From contig NZ_JANBVS010000003.1 in NCBI RefSeq assembly GCF_024586915.1, forward strand, positions 1 through 64,000: 64,000 nt of DNA. Direction: 5' to 3'. Positions 39,030 through 48,260 of this stretch are shown one piece after another (position 1 is the first letter of the stretch; every line of letters starts with the position of its first letter). The notes under the pieces are model-generated. The model ran no database searches, had not been told where the DNA came from, and was given only the letters and a program-made list of their open reading frames with translations. The position numbers and the translations under genes are program-made. Source of the stretch: Bradyrhizobium sp. SRS-191 (GTDB taxonomy: Bacteria > Pseudomonadota > Alphaproteobacteria > Rhizobiales > Xanthobacteraceae).

Positions 39030-40301
39030 TCATATCGCCTGTTCCGCCATGTCGGACAGGGCTGCGTACGTTCCACTCTGAAAGATGGGAAGAGCACGGC
39101 GGCCCGTAGCGCCTCGGCCGGTGGCGATCGTGGCCCCTGCTCCGGCCGAGACCGGCACCTGATGCTGAATCAGATAGATCATGACCAGGTCGTTGGCGGG
39201 ATCGGCCTGCCACCACGTGCCGAAGATGCCGGGCCAGGTCATCGATCCCGGCGCGCCGCAGGCATAGGGATTGCCCGCGGACGTATCCCCAAGCGCAAGT
39301 CCGAGCCCGAATCCGGAGGTCTGCCACAGCGGCATGCCTGCGAAAGGGACCTGCCGCTGCGCGGACGTCAGACGGTTGGTCCGCATCAGGTCAACGGTTT
39401 CACGCCGCAGCAGCCTGACGCCATTCAGCTCCCCTCCTCCGAGCAACATGCGCGCGAACCGATGATAGTCGGGCGCGGACGAGATCAAGCCGCCGCCGCC
39501 CGGCGTGTAGTCGGGCGGCGCGTCGTACATCACCGGCTGGAGCTTCACAAGCCGGCCTGCCGCCTCGTCATAGCCGTACAAGCTCGCAAGACGATCGCGC
39601 TTCGCGTGCGGCAGCCAGAAATCAGTATCGGCCATGCCGAGCGGGGTGAAAATGCGCTCTCGCAGCACCTCCCGAAACGGCTTGCCTTCGACCCGGCCGA
39701 TCAGGAAACCGAGCGCGTCGGTCGAATGGCCGTAGTGGAATCGGTCGCCGGGCTGATACGCGAGCGGCAGCGTGCCGAGCGCGGCGAGCCATTCGTCAGG
39801 CGTCGACCGGTTCATGGCGGGATCGCCGAGCGTGCGCTCGTAGGCGAGCTTGAGCGGGCCTTCCGAAAAGAACGCGTAGGCGATCCCCGAGCGATGCGTC
39901 AGCAGATCTTCGATCGTGATCGGGCGATTAACGGGCACGGTGTCATCGAGCGGGCCAGCGGCGTTGCGCAGCACCCGCAGATCGGCGAGTTCCGGAACCC
40001 AGCGCGAGATCGGGTCCGCCAAATCGATCCTGCCCTCCTCGACCAGCATCATCGCCGCCACGGAGGTGATCGGCTTGGTCATCGACGCGATCCGGAACAG
40101 CGTGTCCGGGCGCATCGGGCTCTTGGTCTCGACATCGCGCCAGCCGATGGTCTCGGCGTGAACGACCTCGCCGCCTCTCGACGTCAGCGACACGATGCCT
40201 GCGAGCTCGCCGCGATCGACGAATTCGGCGAGCGCCGGGCCGATCGCTGCGAGCGCCGCGGGATCGAAGCCCCGACGGCGGCGAACGGCTTCACTGGTCA
40301 T
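39030..40301 (-). CDS. Beta-lactamase-fold serine hydrolase (class C/EstB-like esterase)
   Basis: A 423-residue serine hydrolase of the beta-lactamase/penicillin-binding family. It shows SMTK (SxxK nucleophile), YGHS (the Tyr motif) and a GGGGLISSAPDYHRF segment typical of EstB-like esterases. No signal peptide is evident, so it is probably cytoplasmic. I chose the ATG at 40301 (MTSEAVRRRRG); the frame extends to 40391 but that part overlaps poorly with the family. It sits between two binding-protein genes of a Liv system, so it may cleave an ester or amide in the imported compound. The substrate is unknown. Confidence 0.92.
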   Translation of the reverse strand: MTSEAVRRRRGFDPAALAAIGPALAEFVDRGELAGIVSLTSRGGEVVHAETIGWRDVETKSPMRPDTLFRIASMTKPITSVAAMMLVEEGRIDLADPISRWVPELADLRVLRNAAGPLDDTVPVNRPITIEDLLTHRSGIAYAFFSEGPLKLAYERTLGDPAMNRSTPDEWLAALGTLPLAYQPGDRFHYGHSTDALGFLIGRVEGKPFREVLRERIFTPLGMADTDFWLPHAKRDRLASLYGYDEAAGRLVKLQPVMYDAPPDYTPGGGGLISSAPDYHRFARMLLGGGELNGVRLLRRETVDLMRTNRLTSAQRQVPFAGMPLWQTSGFGLGLALGDTSAGNPYACGAPGSMTWPGIFGTWWQADPANDLVMIYLIQHQVPVSAGAGATIATGRGATGRRALPIFQSGTYAALSDMAEQAI

Positions 40302-40333
40302 GCGCGGCGCTCCGATGCAGAGAGTTCTGTGTG

Positions 40334-40359
40334 GACGTCGGGGCAGGACCACCGGCGTC
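40334..40359 (-). terminator. Intercistronic hairpin after the upstream binding-protein gene
   Basis: GACGTCGG (40334-40341) pairs with CCGGCGTC (40352-40359), 8 bp with one G-U wobble and a 10-base loop. It lies between the binding-protein stop (40408) and the esterase start (40301). No U-run is present; it is probably an mRNA-processing or stability element. Confidence 0.4.
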
Positions 40360-40407
40360 AGGGCCCGCAAGCGGCGCCCGGCCGAGGCCATGACCAGACG
40401 AGATGAG

Positions 40408-41628
40408 CTAGTCCGCCTTGAAGTCGTCGGTGAGGATCGGCCCAGAAATAATCCAGCGCTGACCGTCGAACTTCATCATCTGGAATTGCTTGTTGATGCG
40501 GTAGTCATCGGACGTCGTCGTGATCGACATCCCCGGCAGCCCCAGATCCGGCACGAAGCCCTTGATGTTCGTCGCCTGCTTCATGATGTTGGCCCGCGTC
40601 AGCTCGTCGCCGCATTGCCTGAGGATCTGGACGAGCAGCGCCGCCGTCGAGTAGCCATAGGTCGCGTAGCCGCTGTTGGCGTCCTCGCCCGGCGCGTATT
40701 TCGCCATGAACGCCTTGTAGCGCTTCATGCCCTCGTCGTCGGCCCATTGCGGATCGAGCGGATCCTTGCCGTAGGCGACGGAGATGATGTCCTTGGCGTT
40801 CTCCAGCCCCGCCGGGACCAGCACCTGACCGACTCCCGTCGCATTGACCTCCAGGATATGCACAGGCTTCCAGCCGAGCTCGGCGGCTTTCCTGATCGAT
40901 TGGGCCGCGAATTTGGGCGTCGACATGTTGTAGAACAGGTCGGCCCCTGAGGCCTTGAGCGTGACCAACTGCGAATCCACGGTCGGGTCGGACACTTCGT
41001 AAGACAGCTCCTTGACGATCATGCCGGCCTTCGCGCCGAGCCCGTCCTTCAGCCCCTTGACGTAATCTTTGCCCAAATCGTCGTTCTGATAGAGGATGCC
41101 GATCTTGGCGTTCGGATGGTTCTCGAGAATGTATCTCGCATAGATGTGCGCTTCTGACTGGTAGTTCGGGTTGGCGGAGATGGTCCACGGGAAGTTCTTG
41201 GGATCGGTGAAGCGGGACGCGCCGCTTCCCGCCAGAAGTTGCGGCACGCCCTTGGCGTTGAGATATTTCTGGACCGCGGCGTTCGGCGGCGTGCCGATGA
41301 TCTGGAACGTGGTCAGCACCTCGTCGCTTTCGACCAGCTTGCGCACCTGCTCGACCGTCTTCGGCGGGCTGTAGGCGTCGTCGTATTGAATCAGGTTGAT
41401 CTTGCGCCCGTTGATGCCGCCCTGCTCGTTGATCATCCGGATGTAGGCGGCCTCCGCCCTGCCGATGGCGCCGAAGGTGGACGCGGGCCCGCTCGAGGGA
41501 TTGGTCTGACCGATCTTGATCTCGGTGTCGGTGGCGCCGACGTCGTATTTCTTTTGCGCAAACGCCGGGGCTGAAAGGGCCATGCCGAGCATCAGCAGGG
41601 CGGCCCCCGTCGACTTGATCCGTGTCAT
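40408..41628 (-). CDS. Second Liv-type ABC substrate-binding protein
   Basis: A 406-residue periplasmic binding protein beginning MTRIKSTGAALLMLGMALSAPAFAQ, a clear signal peptide, then YDVGATDTEIKIGQTNPSSGPAS. The type I periplasmic-binding fold matches Liv-type proteins of the amide/urea/aromatic group. I chose the ATG at 41628, preceded by GGGAGGAT, over one at 41691. The gene has no permease of its own and probably shares LivHMGF downstream. It is divergent from tetR, with a palindrome in between. Confidence 0.95.
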   Translation of the reverse strand: MTRIKSTGAALLMLGMALSAPAFAQKKYDVGATDTEIKIGQTNPSSGPASTFGAIGRAEAAYIRMINEQGGINGRKINLIQYDDAYSPPKTVEQVRKLVESDEVLTTFQIIGTPPNAAVQKYLNAKGVPQLLAGSGASRFTDPKNFPWTISANPNYQSEAHIYARYILENHPNAKIGILYQNDDLGKDYVKGLKDGLGAKAGMIVKELSYEVSDPTVDSQLVTLKASGADLFYNMSTPKFAAQSIRKAAELGWKPVHILEVNATGVGQVLVPAGLENAKDIISVAYGKDPLDPQWADDEGMKRYKAFMAKYAPGEDANSGYATYGYSTAALLVQILRQCGDELTRANIMKQATNIKGFVPDLGLPGMSITTTSDDYRINKQFQMMKFDGQRWIISGPILTDDFKAD

Positions 41629-41779
41629 GTATCCTCCCATGAGCGGCTGATCGATCGCCAGCCGATTGTTGGTGACGTCAGCGCACGCCAAGCGCGGCAG
41701 CTCAGGCTGCCCACCTGCTTGGAGATCACGTCCGTCACGCTTGCAGACCTACCGTCCGGCCGACCGCCGGTCAAGTTCA

Positions 41780-41799
41780 TTCATTTAGCACTAAATGAA
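41780..41799. promoter_or_regulatory. Palindromic operator between binding-protein and tetR genes
   Basis: TTCATTTAGCACTAAATGAA is a perfect 9-bp inverted repeat around CA, 92 bases before the tetR ATG and 152 before the binding-protein ATG. Size and symmetry suit a TetR dimer; AT-rich arms contrast with the surrounding GC-rich DNA. It probably controls both divergent units. Confidence 0.75.
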
Positions 41800-41890
41800 A
41801 TTGTCGGAAGGCCGAAGTGTCGCTTGACCGGGAGCGCCCCTCCCCGCATCGTCGAGACAGCAATGGCGCCGCGTGCGCCGATCAGGGATC

Positions 41891-42592
41891 ATGGAGAGCA
41901 TGGCAGCACAGCCGAAGCCTGAGGGGCGCCGCACCCGCGCGGAACAACGCGCGACCACGCTGAAGCTGATCCTCGACACCAGCGAGGAGCTGTTCGCGCA
42001 GCTCGGCTATTACGGCGTGACGATCAAGGATGTGGCCGACAAGATGGGCATCCATCCCGCGCTGATCCATTACTACTTCGAGGGCAAGAGGGCGTTGTTC
42101 GATGCCGTGTTCGAACGCCGCATGGAATACGCCGTCACGGTGCGCACGGCCGGGCTGGATGCCTACGAGGCCAAGGCCGGAGATCGTCCGACCGTGGAAG
42201 GCGCGCTGCGTGCCTATTATGACGGCGCGTTCGACGTCTACGTCAACGAAGAGGACAATTGGCGGCATTTCGGCCGCATCTTCGCGCAGGTCGCCAACGC
42301 GCCCGGCTATGGCGTGGAGATGATGGACGCCTATCTCGATCCGATGGTGCTGCGTCTCATCGGGCTGCTGCAGAAGGCGCTGCCCGACGCCGCGCCGGAG
42401 GACCTGTTCTGGAGCTTCCAGTTCACCTCCGGCGCGTACTCGCTGATCCTGTCACGGACGGGCCGCATCGACCGCCTGTCCGGCGGTCGGTGCAAGTCCG
42501 ACGATTTCGTGGCCGTGCGCGAGCGGTTCGTGACCTTCATGGCCGGAGGCTTCAACGCGCTCTACAAGCGGCGCAAGCAGAAATCGAAATGA
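41891..42592 (+). CDS. TetR-family transcriptional regulator
   Basis: A 233-residue regulator. The N-terminal helix-turn-helix (about 20-70: LDTSEELFAQLGYYGVTIKDV, IHPALIHYYFEGKRALFDAV) is classical TetR, and the C-terminal ligand region is helical. Start at MESMAAQPK (41891), with MAAQPK (41900) also possible. It is divergent from the Liv-type operon and 43 bases upstream of the acetoacetyl-CoA synthetase gene, so an acyl-CoA or keto acid ligand is reasonable. Confidence 0.94.
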   Translation: MESMAAQPKPEGRRTRAEQRATTLKLILDTSEELFAQLGYYGVTIKDVADKMGIHPALIHYYFEGKRALFDAVFERRMEYAVTVRTAGLDAYEAKAGDRPTVEGALRAYYDGAFDVYVNEEDNWRHFGRIFAQVANAPGYGVEMMDAYLDPMVLRLIGLLQKALPDAAPEDLFWSFQFTSGAYSLILSRTGRIDRLSGGRCKSDDFVAVRERFVTFMAGGFNALYKRRKQKSK

Positions 42593-42635
42593 GCGCCTCT
42601 CGGCGTTTCCGTAAGATGCAAACAAGCCGGAATGA

Positions 42636-44690
42636 ATGATGACAGCTCCCTACGTCCCGCAAATGGCTCTCTATCGGCAATGGCTGAAGGACAATCGCGG
42701 CCTCCGCTTCGAGACCTTCGAGGAGATGCGACAATGGTCCATCCGCGACCTCGACAGCTTCTGGCGCAGCATCTGGGACTATTTCGACCTGCAGTCGCCG
42801 ACCGCGTTCTCGACCGTGCTGGCCAAGCGCACGATGCCGGGAGCGGTCTGGTTTCCCGCTGCTTCGGTCAACTACGCCAGGCAGGTGTTTCGTCACGTCG
42901 GCGCAGCCGATGCCGCGGGCCTGCCCGCGATCATCAGCAGCCACGAGGACGGCAGGCTGACGGAAACATCCTGGCCGGAGTTGCGGCGAAAGGCGGCCGC
43001 TCTGGCGCTGCATCTGCGTGAGCAAGGCGTCGCGCCCGGCGACCGGGTCGCCGCCTATCTGCCCAATATCCCGGAAGCCATGATCGCGTTTCTCGCCGCG
43101 GCCAGCATCGGCGCCATCTGGAGTGTTTGCGCACCCGACATGGCCGCACCTGCCGTGATCGACCGGTTCAAGCAGATCGAACCCAAGGTGCTGATCGCCT
43201 GCGATGCCGTCACTTATGCGGGACGCCGGCATGATCGCCGCGGTGTCGTCGAGGAGCTGCGCCGGTCGTTGCCGACGGTGGGTCACGTTATCCTCCACAG
43301 TGACGACGCCCGCGCGCAAGCCGAGGGGGACGTCCGTCTCGCGGATATCCTGGCAAGAACAGGCCCGGGCATCGACGCTTTCGAGCCGGACTGGCTGCCC
43401 TTCGACCATCCGCTCTGGATCGTCTATTCGAGCGGCACCACGGGGCTGCCGAAGCCGATCGTGCATGGTCATGGCGGCATCATCATCGTCACGCTCGCTT
43501 TGCTCGGGCTGCACAACGACATCGGCTGCTCCTACCAGCCGAATTCGTTCGGCGAGCGCTATCACTGGTACAGCTCGACAGGCTGGATCATGTGGAACAA
43601 CCAGGTCGGCGCGCTCCTCAACGGCACCACCTGCTGCATCTTCAACGGCAGTCCGGCGGGACCGAAGGACAATCCGGACTGGATCACGCTGTGGCGCTTC
43701 GTCGCAAACTCGCGCTCGACCTTTTTCGGCGCCGGCGCGGCCTTCTTCGCGAGCTGCGTCAAGGCGGACATCGAACTGGCGGACGCAGGCGATCTGTCCC
43801 GCCTGCGCTGCCTCGGCTCCACCGGCTCGCCGCTGAGCGCCGATACGCAAGCCTGGTTCGACCTGCGCTTTGCGGAGCTCGCAAAGGTCAATGGCAGCCC
43901 GGCGCAGGCGCAGATGTGGTGGTCCAACATCTCGGGCGGCACCGATTTCGCCGGCGCCTTCATCTGCGGCAATCGCGAGTTGCCGCAGGTGCCCGGAACG
44001 ATGCAGTGCCGCGCGCTCGGCGCGGCGGTCGAGGCGTTCAACGACCAGGGCGAGCCTGTCGTCGGCGAGGTCGGAGAGCTCGTCTGCACCGAGCCAATGC
44101 CGTCGATGCCGCTGCGGTTCTGGAACGACGCCGGGAATGCACGCTATCTCGCCAGCTATTTCGATACGTACAAGACCCGCGACGGCGCGCCGATTTGGCG
44201 GCATGGCGACTGGCTCAAGGTCGATCCGGACGGCTCCTGCATCATCTACGGCCGCAGCGACGCCACCATCAACCGGCATGGCTTGCGGATGGGAACGAGC
44301 GAATTGTACTCGGCCATCGAGGCGCTGCCGGAGGTGCTGGATTCGCTGGTCGTCGATCTCGAATATCTCGGCCGCGAGAGCTACATGCCGCTATTCGTCG
44401 TCCTTCGCGAGAACGTTGCGCTCGACGATGCAATGAAGCGGAAGATCAACATGGCGGTCGAAGCCAGTCTGTCGCGACGCTTCGTGCCCGACGAGATCTT
44501 TGCGGTTGCAGAGATCCCACGCACGCTGTCGGGCAAGAAGCAGGAGCTTCCGATCAAGAAGCTGCTGCTCGGACAGCAGCTGGACAAGGTCATCAACCGC
44601 GATGCGATGGCCAACCCGGATTGCCTCGACTGGTACATCGGGTTCGCCCGCTCTCGATTGCAGAGCCATCCGGGCCAGGCTTCATTGTGA
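42636..44690 (+). CDS. Acetoacetyl-CoA synthetase (acetoacetate-CoA ligase)
   Basis: A 684-residue ANL-superfamily ligase predicted to convert acetoacetate, ATP and CoA to acetoacetyl-CoA. Key motifs are YSSGTTGLPKPIVHGHGG, YHWYSSTGWIMWN, ISGGTDFAGAF and YGRSDATINRHGLRMGTSELY, and a C-terminal region with GKKQELPIKK that carries the adenylation Lys. The family's usual length is about 650. It follows tetR on the same strand. It may complete catabolism of what the divergent transporter and esterase bring in, for example a 3-hydroxybutyrate- or acetoacetate-type compound; that is inference. Confidence 0.95.
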   Translation: MMTAPYVPQMALYRQWLKDNRGLRFETFEEMRQWSIRDLDSFWRSIWDYFDLQSPTAFSTVLAKRTMPGAVWFPAASVNYARQVFRHVGAADAAGLPAIISSHEDGRLTETSWPELRRKAAALALHLREQGVAPGDRVAAYLPNIPEAMIAFLAAASIGAIWSVCAPDMAAPAVIDRFKQIEPKVLIACDAVTYAGRRHDRRGVVEELRRSLPTVGHVILHSDDARAQAEGDVRLADILARTGPGIDAFEPDWLPFDHPLWIVYSSGTTGLPKPIVHGHGGIIIVTLALLGLHNDIGCSYQPNSFGERYHWYSSTGWIMWNNQVGALLNGTTCCIFNGSPAGPKDNPDWITLWRFVANSRSTFFGAGAAFFASCVKADIELADAGDLSRLRCLGSTGSPLSADTQAWFDLRFAELAKVNGSPAQAQMWWSNISGGTDFAGAFICGNRELPQVPGTMQCRALGAAVEAFNDQGEPVVGEVGELVCTEPMPSMPLRFWNDAGNARYLASYFDTYKTRDGAPIWRHGDWLKVDPDGSCIIYGRSDATINRHGLRMGTSELYSAIEALPEVLDSLVVDLEYLGRESYMPLFVVLRENVALDDAMKRKINMAVEASLSRRFVPDEIFAVAEIPRTLSGKKQELPIKKLLLGQQLDKVINRDAMANPDCLDWYIGFARSRLQSHPGQASL

Positions 44691-44772
44691 ACGGGCCTGC
44701 TTCAGCCGCATTGAGGCCGTCGAATCGTTACGTCGTTCAGCTCTCGCTTCGCCGATTCCGACGACGCGATGG

Positions 44773-44794
44773 GTCTCGGAAAACGCGCCGAGAC
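44773..44794. terminator. Hairpin between convergent genes
   Basis: GTCTCGG (44773-44779) pairs perfectly with CCGAGAC (44788-44794), with an 8-base loop, between the acetoacetyl-CoA synthetase stop and the convergent GlcG-like gene stop. It could end transcription on both strands; no long U-run is present. Confidence 0.45.
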
Positions 44795-44848
44795 GTGACG
44801 CTTCATTCAATGTTCACCTACGACCGTACGCATCACGGCCAGCCGCCT

Positions 44849-45340
44849 TCAGACCCGCGCCCGGAGCGTCGTGCCCCTGACGATCCCTGAATCTTCCGCG
44901 CCCATCGGCTCGAAGTCGATATACATGTCGGCGCCGGGGATGGCGGCTGCACCGGCCCGGGCAACGGCGAGATCCTGCGCGCCTGACCCGGAGCCTGCCG
45001 CAACCGCACCAAGAATGAAGCCGTCGACGCAGATCGGCAGGCCACCGATCAGATTCGTCCAACGGCTTTCATGCGCCAAGGTGACTTGAATTTCCACGTC
45101 CGCATGCGCGCCGCCGGTCGGCGAACCCGACAACGCCGACGTGCGCGCCTTGTTGATGGACGACGTCACACTCAGTCCCTTCGACCCATCCATGCGCCCG
45201 AACGCCAGCAGGTTGCCGCCGGTATCGACCACGGCGATGCACATCGGCTGGCCGATCCGGTCGGCTTCGGTGATCGCTGCGTTCAGCACCTTGAGCCCGC
45301 CTGCGAGCGTCAGCGTGCGCGCATCCTTGACGTCGGTCAT
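44849..45340 (-). CDS. GlcG/HbpS-family protein
   Basis: A 163-residue protein of the GlcG/HbpS fold (DUF336): TLAGGLKVLNAAITEADRIG, CIAVVDTGGNLLAFGRMDG, SSINKARTSA and GGLPICVDGFILGAVAAGSG. Homologues are found beside many catabolic and transport genes; HbpS binds haem but most members have no known role. It overlaps the amidase stop/start region (45337-45340) and ends the operon. Confidence 0.9.
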   Translation of the reverse strand: MTDVKDARTLTLAGGLKVLNAAITEADRIGQPMCIAVVDTGGNLLAFGRMDGSKGLSVTSSINKARTSALSGSPTGGAHADVEIQVTLAHESRWTNLIGGLPICVDGFILGAVAAGSGSGAQDLAVARAGAAAIPGADMYIDFEPMGAEDSGIVRGTTLRARV

Positions 45341-46536
45341 GACAGCTCCTCGTACAGGCCGATTGAGAACTCTTTTGCAAGCGTCTGCGCCGCCGCGAGC
45401 AGCGACGCGTCACCGCCGCGCCAGCCGATCAGAGACAGTCCGACGGGAATGGGACCTGAAGTCGCAACGGGGAGGTTCACCTGCGGAAGCCCCGTCAGTC
45501 CGGCGATGCAGGTCAAATCGACAATCCGATGCACGGCGGCGCGCATCTCCGACAGACGCGCATCGCGAGCGATCGGCAGGATGGGCGACGTCGGCAGACA
45601 CAGCATGCGTCGGCCGTCGAGCACATCGTCGAGGCGCTTCGATGCCACCTCGCGGAATCCCTTGGCGGCTGCGAGATCCTGCGCCGCGATACGGCCGTCA
45701 TCGGCAAAGGCGCCGGCCACCTCCGAGGAAAAGCGCGGATTTACCCGATCGATCCAGTCGCGAAATGTCGCATGAAATTCGCTCTTCTGTAGGATGCGCT
45801 GATGTCGCCCCCATTCGAGCAGTTCGCCCTTGGCCAGCGCCGCCGCGGTAGTAGGCACGGCTTTTCGGAGTCGTTCGATGACCGGCTCCAAGGCCAGCCT
45901 GACCGGCTCGTCGGCGAGCGCGAAGCAATCGGACGCGATCACGATCTCCGGGTGCAGCGCGTCCGCAAGCTGCTCGCCGAGCAGCACGCCTCCGACCCGA
46001 CCGAAGGTCAGCGCATCCCTGGCGAAATAGCCGACGGTGTCGAATGTCGGCGCCTGGGCCATCAGTCCGGCGACGGAGATGCGGCCGTGAGTGGGACGCA
46101 AACCATAGATCCCGCAGAAGCTCGCGGGCGTGCGCACCGAACCGCCAGAGTCCGTCCCCAGCGCCACATCGACGAGGCCGCCGGCCACGGCAGATGCGGA
46201 GCCGCTGGACGAGCCGCCAGGGACCCGGTCCGGCGCGCGCGGGTTGAGCGGTGTGCCGTCAAACTTGTTGATGCCGAGCAGCCCGAGCGAAATCTCGTCG
46301 GTGATGGTCTTGCCGGTCAGTGCCGCGCCGGCGCGCCGCAGCACATCGACCGCCCAGGCATCCGTCTCCGGGGCGTCATGACTCGCGGCCCAGTCGGGAT
46401 TGCCGCAGCCGGTCACATCGCCCGCGACATCGAACAGGTCCTTGACCGCGAAGCTCAGGCCCGACAGCGGGCCGGAGCGATGCGGCGGGCGCCGAAGAAT
46501 GGCGCCGGGAACGAAGGCTCCGAGAGTGTCCTGCAC
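45337..46536 (-). CDS. Amidase-signature hydrolase 1
   Basis: A 399-residue amidase. The Ser-Ser-Lys triad is visible: Lys in FAVKDLFDV near 32, and the Ser residues in GGSSSGSASAV...GTDSGGSVRTPA. It probably cleaves an amide, and is not GatA as the protein is short and sits in a transporter operon. Start codon at 46536; the downstream GlcG-like gene overlaps it by 4 bases. Confidence 0.94.
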   Translation of the reverse strand: MQDTLGAFVPGAILRRPPHRSGPLSGLSFAVKDLFDVAGDVTGCGNPDWAASHDAPETDAWAVDVLRRAGAALTGKTITDEISLGLLGINKFDGTPLNPRAPDRVPGGSSSGSASAVAGGLVDVALGTDSGGSVRTPASFCGIYGLRPTHGRISVAGLMAQAPTFDTVGYFARDALTFGRVGGVLLGEQLADALHPEIVIASDCFALADEPVRLALEPVIERLRKAVPTTAAALAKGELLEWGRHQRILQKSEFHATFRDWIDRVNPRFSSEVAGAFADDGRIAAQDLAAAKGFREVASKRLDDVLDGRRMLCLPTSPILPIARDARLSEMRAAVHRIVDLTCIAGLTGLPQVNLPVATSGPIPVGLSLIGWRGGDASLLAAAQTLAKEFSIGLYEELS

Positions 46537-46555
46537 AGCATGTCCTTGATGAAGA

Positions 46556-46583
46556 GCAGGCGCGCGCCCTGCGGGGCACGCCT
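46556..46583 (-). terminator. Intercistronic hairpin after the Dpp-type binding-protein gene
   Basis: GCAGGCG (46556-46562) pairs with CGCCTGC (46577-46583); within it GCCC pairs with GGGC. It lies 19 bases after the binding-protein stop and before the amidase start. No U-run; likely a stability or attenuation element. Confidence 0.5.
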
Positions 46584-46602
46584 GCCGTCCTCTCTCCCCG
46601 CC

Positions 46603-48213
46603 TCACTCCTTGTAGAGCTTGCGGAAGTCCGGATGGGTGTGGAACCAGTATTCGAACCCCTTGACGTTCTTCTGCATCGCGTAGTCGGCGAAGCGGGTGT
46701 AGAGCGGGATGCGCGGCAGATCGGTCATGACGATGTCGACCATCTTGTTCAGGCTGGTCTTGTAGACCTCGGGATCCCTCGTGAACCGCGCCTCGTCGAT
46801 GACCTTGTCGAGATCCGGGTTGACGTAGTTGGCGGTGTTGAACACCGAATTGTTGCCGCCATGGAAGGTCCAGAAGAAGAAGTAATCGGGATAGTCGAGC
46901 CAACCGTAGAATTCGGCGATCACCATCGGCATGGTCTTGCTGGCCATCTGCGCGAACCAGTTCGATCCCGGCACCTTCTCGATCGTGAGCTCGACGCCGA
47001 TGTTCTTCAGCGCCTCCTGGATCAGGATGGCGGTCGGCTCACGCACGGTGGATTCGCTGAGATCGATCGAGAGCGTGGTCTTGAAGCCATTCGGCAAGCC
47101 GGCTTCGGTGAGCAGCTGCTTGGCTTTCGCCAGGTCCTGACCATGCTTGATCGGGACCGGCCAGGTCGCGTCGGGATAAGGCTTGGACGGATCGCCACCG
47201 AACATCGGCTTGGCGCGATTGTAGAGCGCGGAGCTGACGATCTCCTTGTAGGGGATCGCATAGGAGATCGCCTCGCGCACCTTCGGATTGTCGAACGGCG
47301 CGATCTTGACATTCATGTCGACGAAGACGAGGTCGTTCTGCACGGGCACGCCGATGATCGTGACCTTGCCCTGCTCCGCCAGCTCGGCATAGTCCTTCGG
47401 CGGCAAGCCGACCGACATGTCGACGTCGCCCTTCTCCAGCAGCGCGCGGCGGGTGCCAGCGGAGGCGATCTGGCGATAGACGACGCGCTTGAGCTTCGGC
47501 AAGGGACCGGACTTCCAGGCGTCGAAACGCGTGAACACGGTCTGCTGGCCCGGTGTCCATGATTCGACCTTGTAGGCGCCGCCGCCGCAATCGTTGCGCG
47601 ACACCCAGTCGAACGCCCACGGGTCCTGCGCCGTCGCGTGCTTCTTGGCCAGCTCTGAGTTGACAATGACCGGCACGGGCACGACCAGGTCCGGCATCGT
47701 CAGCTTGTTGAACTGATCGAACGTGGCCTTGAAGGTGTGATCGTCGACGACGGAGAACTGTTCGGGCTTGACCAGGGATCCCGCCGCCATCTGCACCGCC
47801 GGAAAGCCGCCGGCGGCGATGGCGCGATCGAACGACCATTTGACGTCCTTGGCGGTGACGGGCGTGCCGTCGTGGAACGTCGCATCCTTGCGCAGATGGA
47901 AGATGTAGGTCTTACCGTCCTCGCTGGCCTCCCAGCTTTCGGCCAGCTCCGGCGTCATGACCTTCGCATCGTAGGACACGGTGCCGTCCGCCAGCGTCTT
48001 TTCGCCATGGCTGACCAGGCGGTCATAGGCCTGCCAGACGACCATGCGGCTGTGATCGTTCGCCGTCGGCACCATCGTGTCGAGACCGTTCGGGCCCATC
48101 TCGGATACGATCACCAAGGTGTCCTTGGCGATCTCCGCATGCGCAACGGCGCCGGGCAGCACAGCGGACGCTGTGAGCAACGCCGCTGCGACCAGACTGC
48201 GATAGAGCTTCAT
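46603..48213 (-). CDS. Dpp/Opp-type ABC transporter substrate-binding protein
   Basis: A 536-residue family 5 solute-binding protein with signal peptide (MKLYRSLVAAALLTASAVLPGAVAHA) and the typical segment TYIFHLRKDATFHDGTPVTAKDVKWSFDRA. It captures a peptide-like or other small ligand for the DppBCDF channel. Unusually for the family, it lies downstream of the permease and ATPase genes, between two amidase genes. Confidence 0.95.
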   Translation of the reverse strand: MKLYRSLVAAALLTASAVLPGAVAHAEIAKDTLVIVSEMGPNGLDTMVPTANDHSRMVVWQAYDRLVSHGEKTLADGTVSYDAKVMTPELAESWEASEDGKTYIFHLRKDATFHDGTPVTAKDVKWSFDRAIAAGGFPAVQMAAGSLVKPEQFSVVDDHTFKATFDQFNKLTMPDLVVPVPVIVNSELAKKHATAQDPWAFDWVSRNDCGGGAYKVESWTPGQQTVFTRFDAWKSGPLPKLKRVVYRQIASAGTRRALLEKGDVDMSVGLPPKDYAELAEQGKVTIIGVPVQNDLVFVDMNVKIAPFDNPKVREAISYAIPYKEIVSSALYNRAKPMFGGDPSKPYPDATWPVPIKHGQDLAKAKQLLTEAGLPNGFKTTLSIDLSESTVREPTAILIQEALKNIGVELTIEKVPGSNWFAQMASKTMPMVIAEFYGWLDYPDYFFFWTFHGGNNSVFNTANYVNPDLDKVIDEARFTRDPEVYKTSLNKMVDIVMTDLPRIPLYTRFADYAMQKNVKGFEYWFHTHPDFRKLYKE

Positions 48214-48260
48214 ATCGTGCGTCCTTTCTGGATGTTGTCAGGTGGATGTGATAGGCAGGG

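Noticed and set aside
39015..40406. Plus-strand frame of 463 codons
   Set aside because: Antisense to the beta-lactamase-fold hydrolase, which has SxxK and Tyr motifs.
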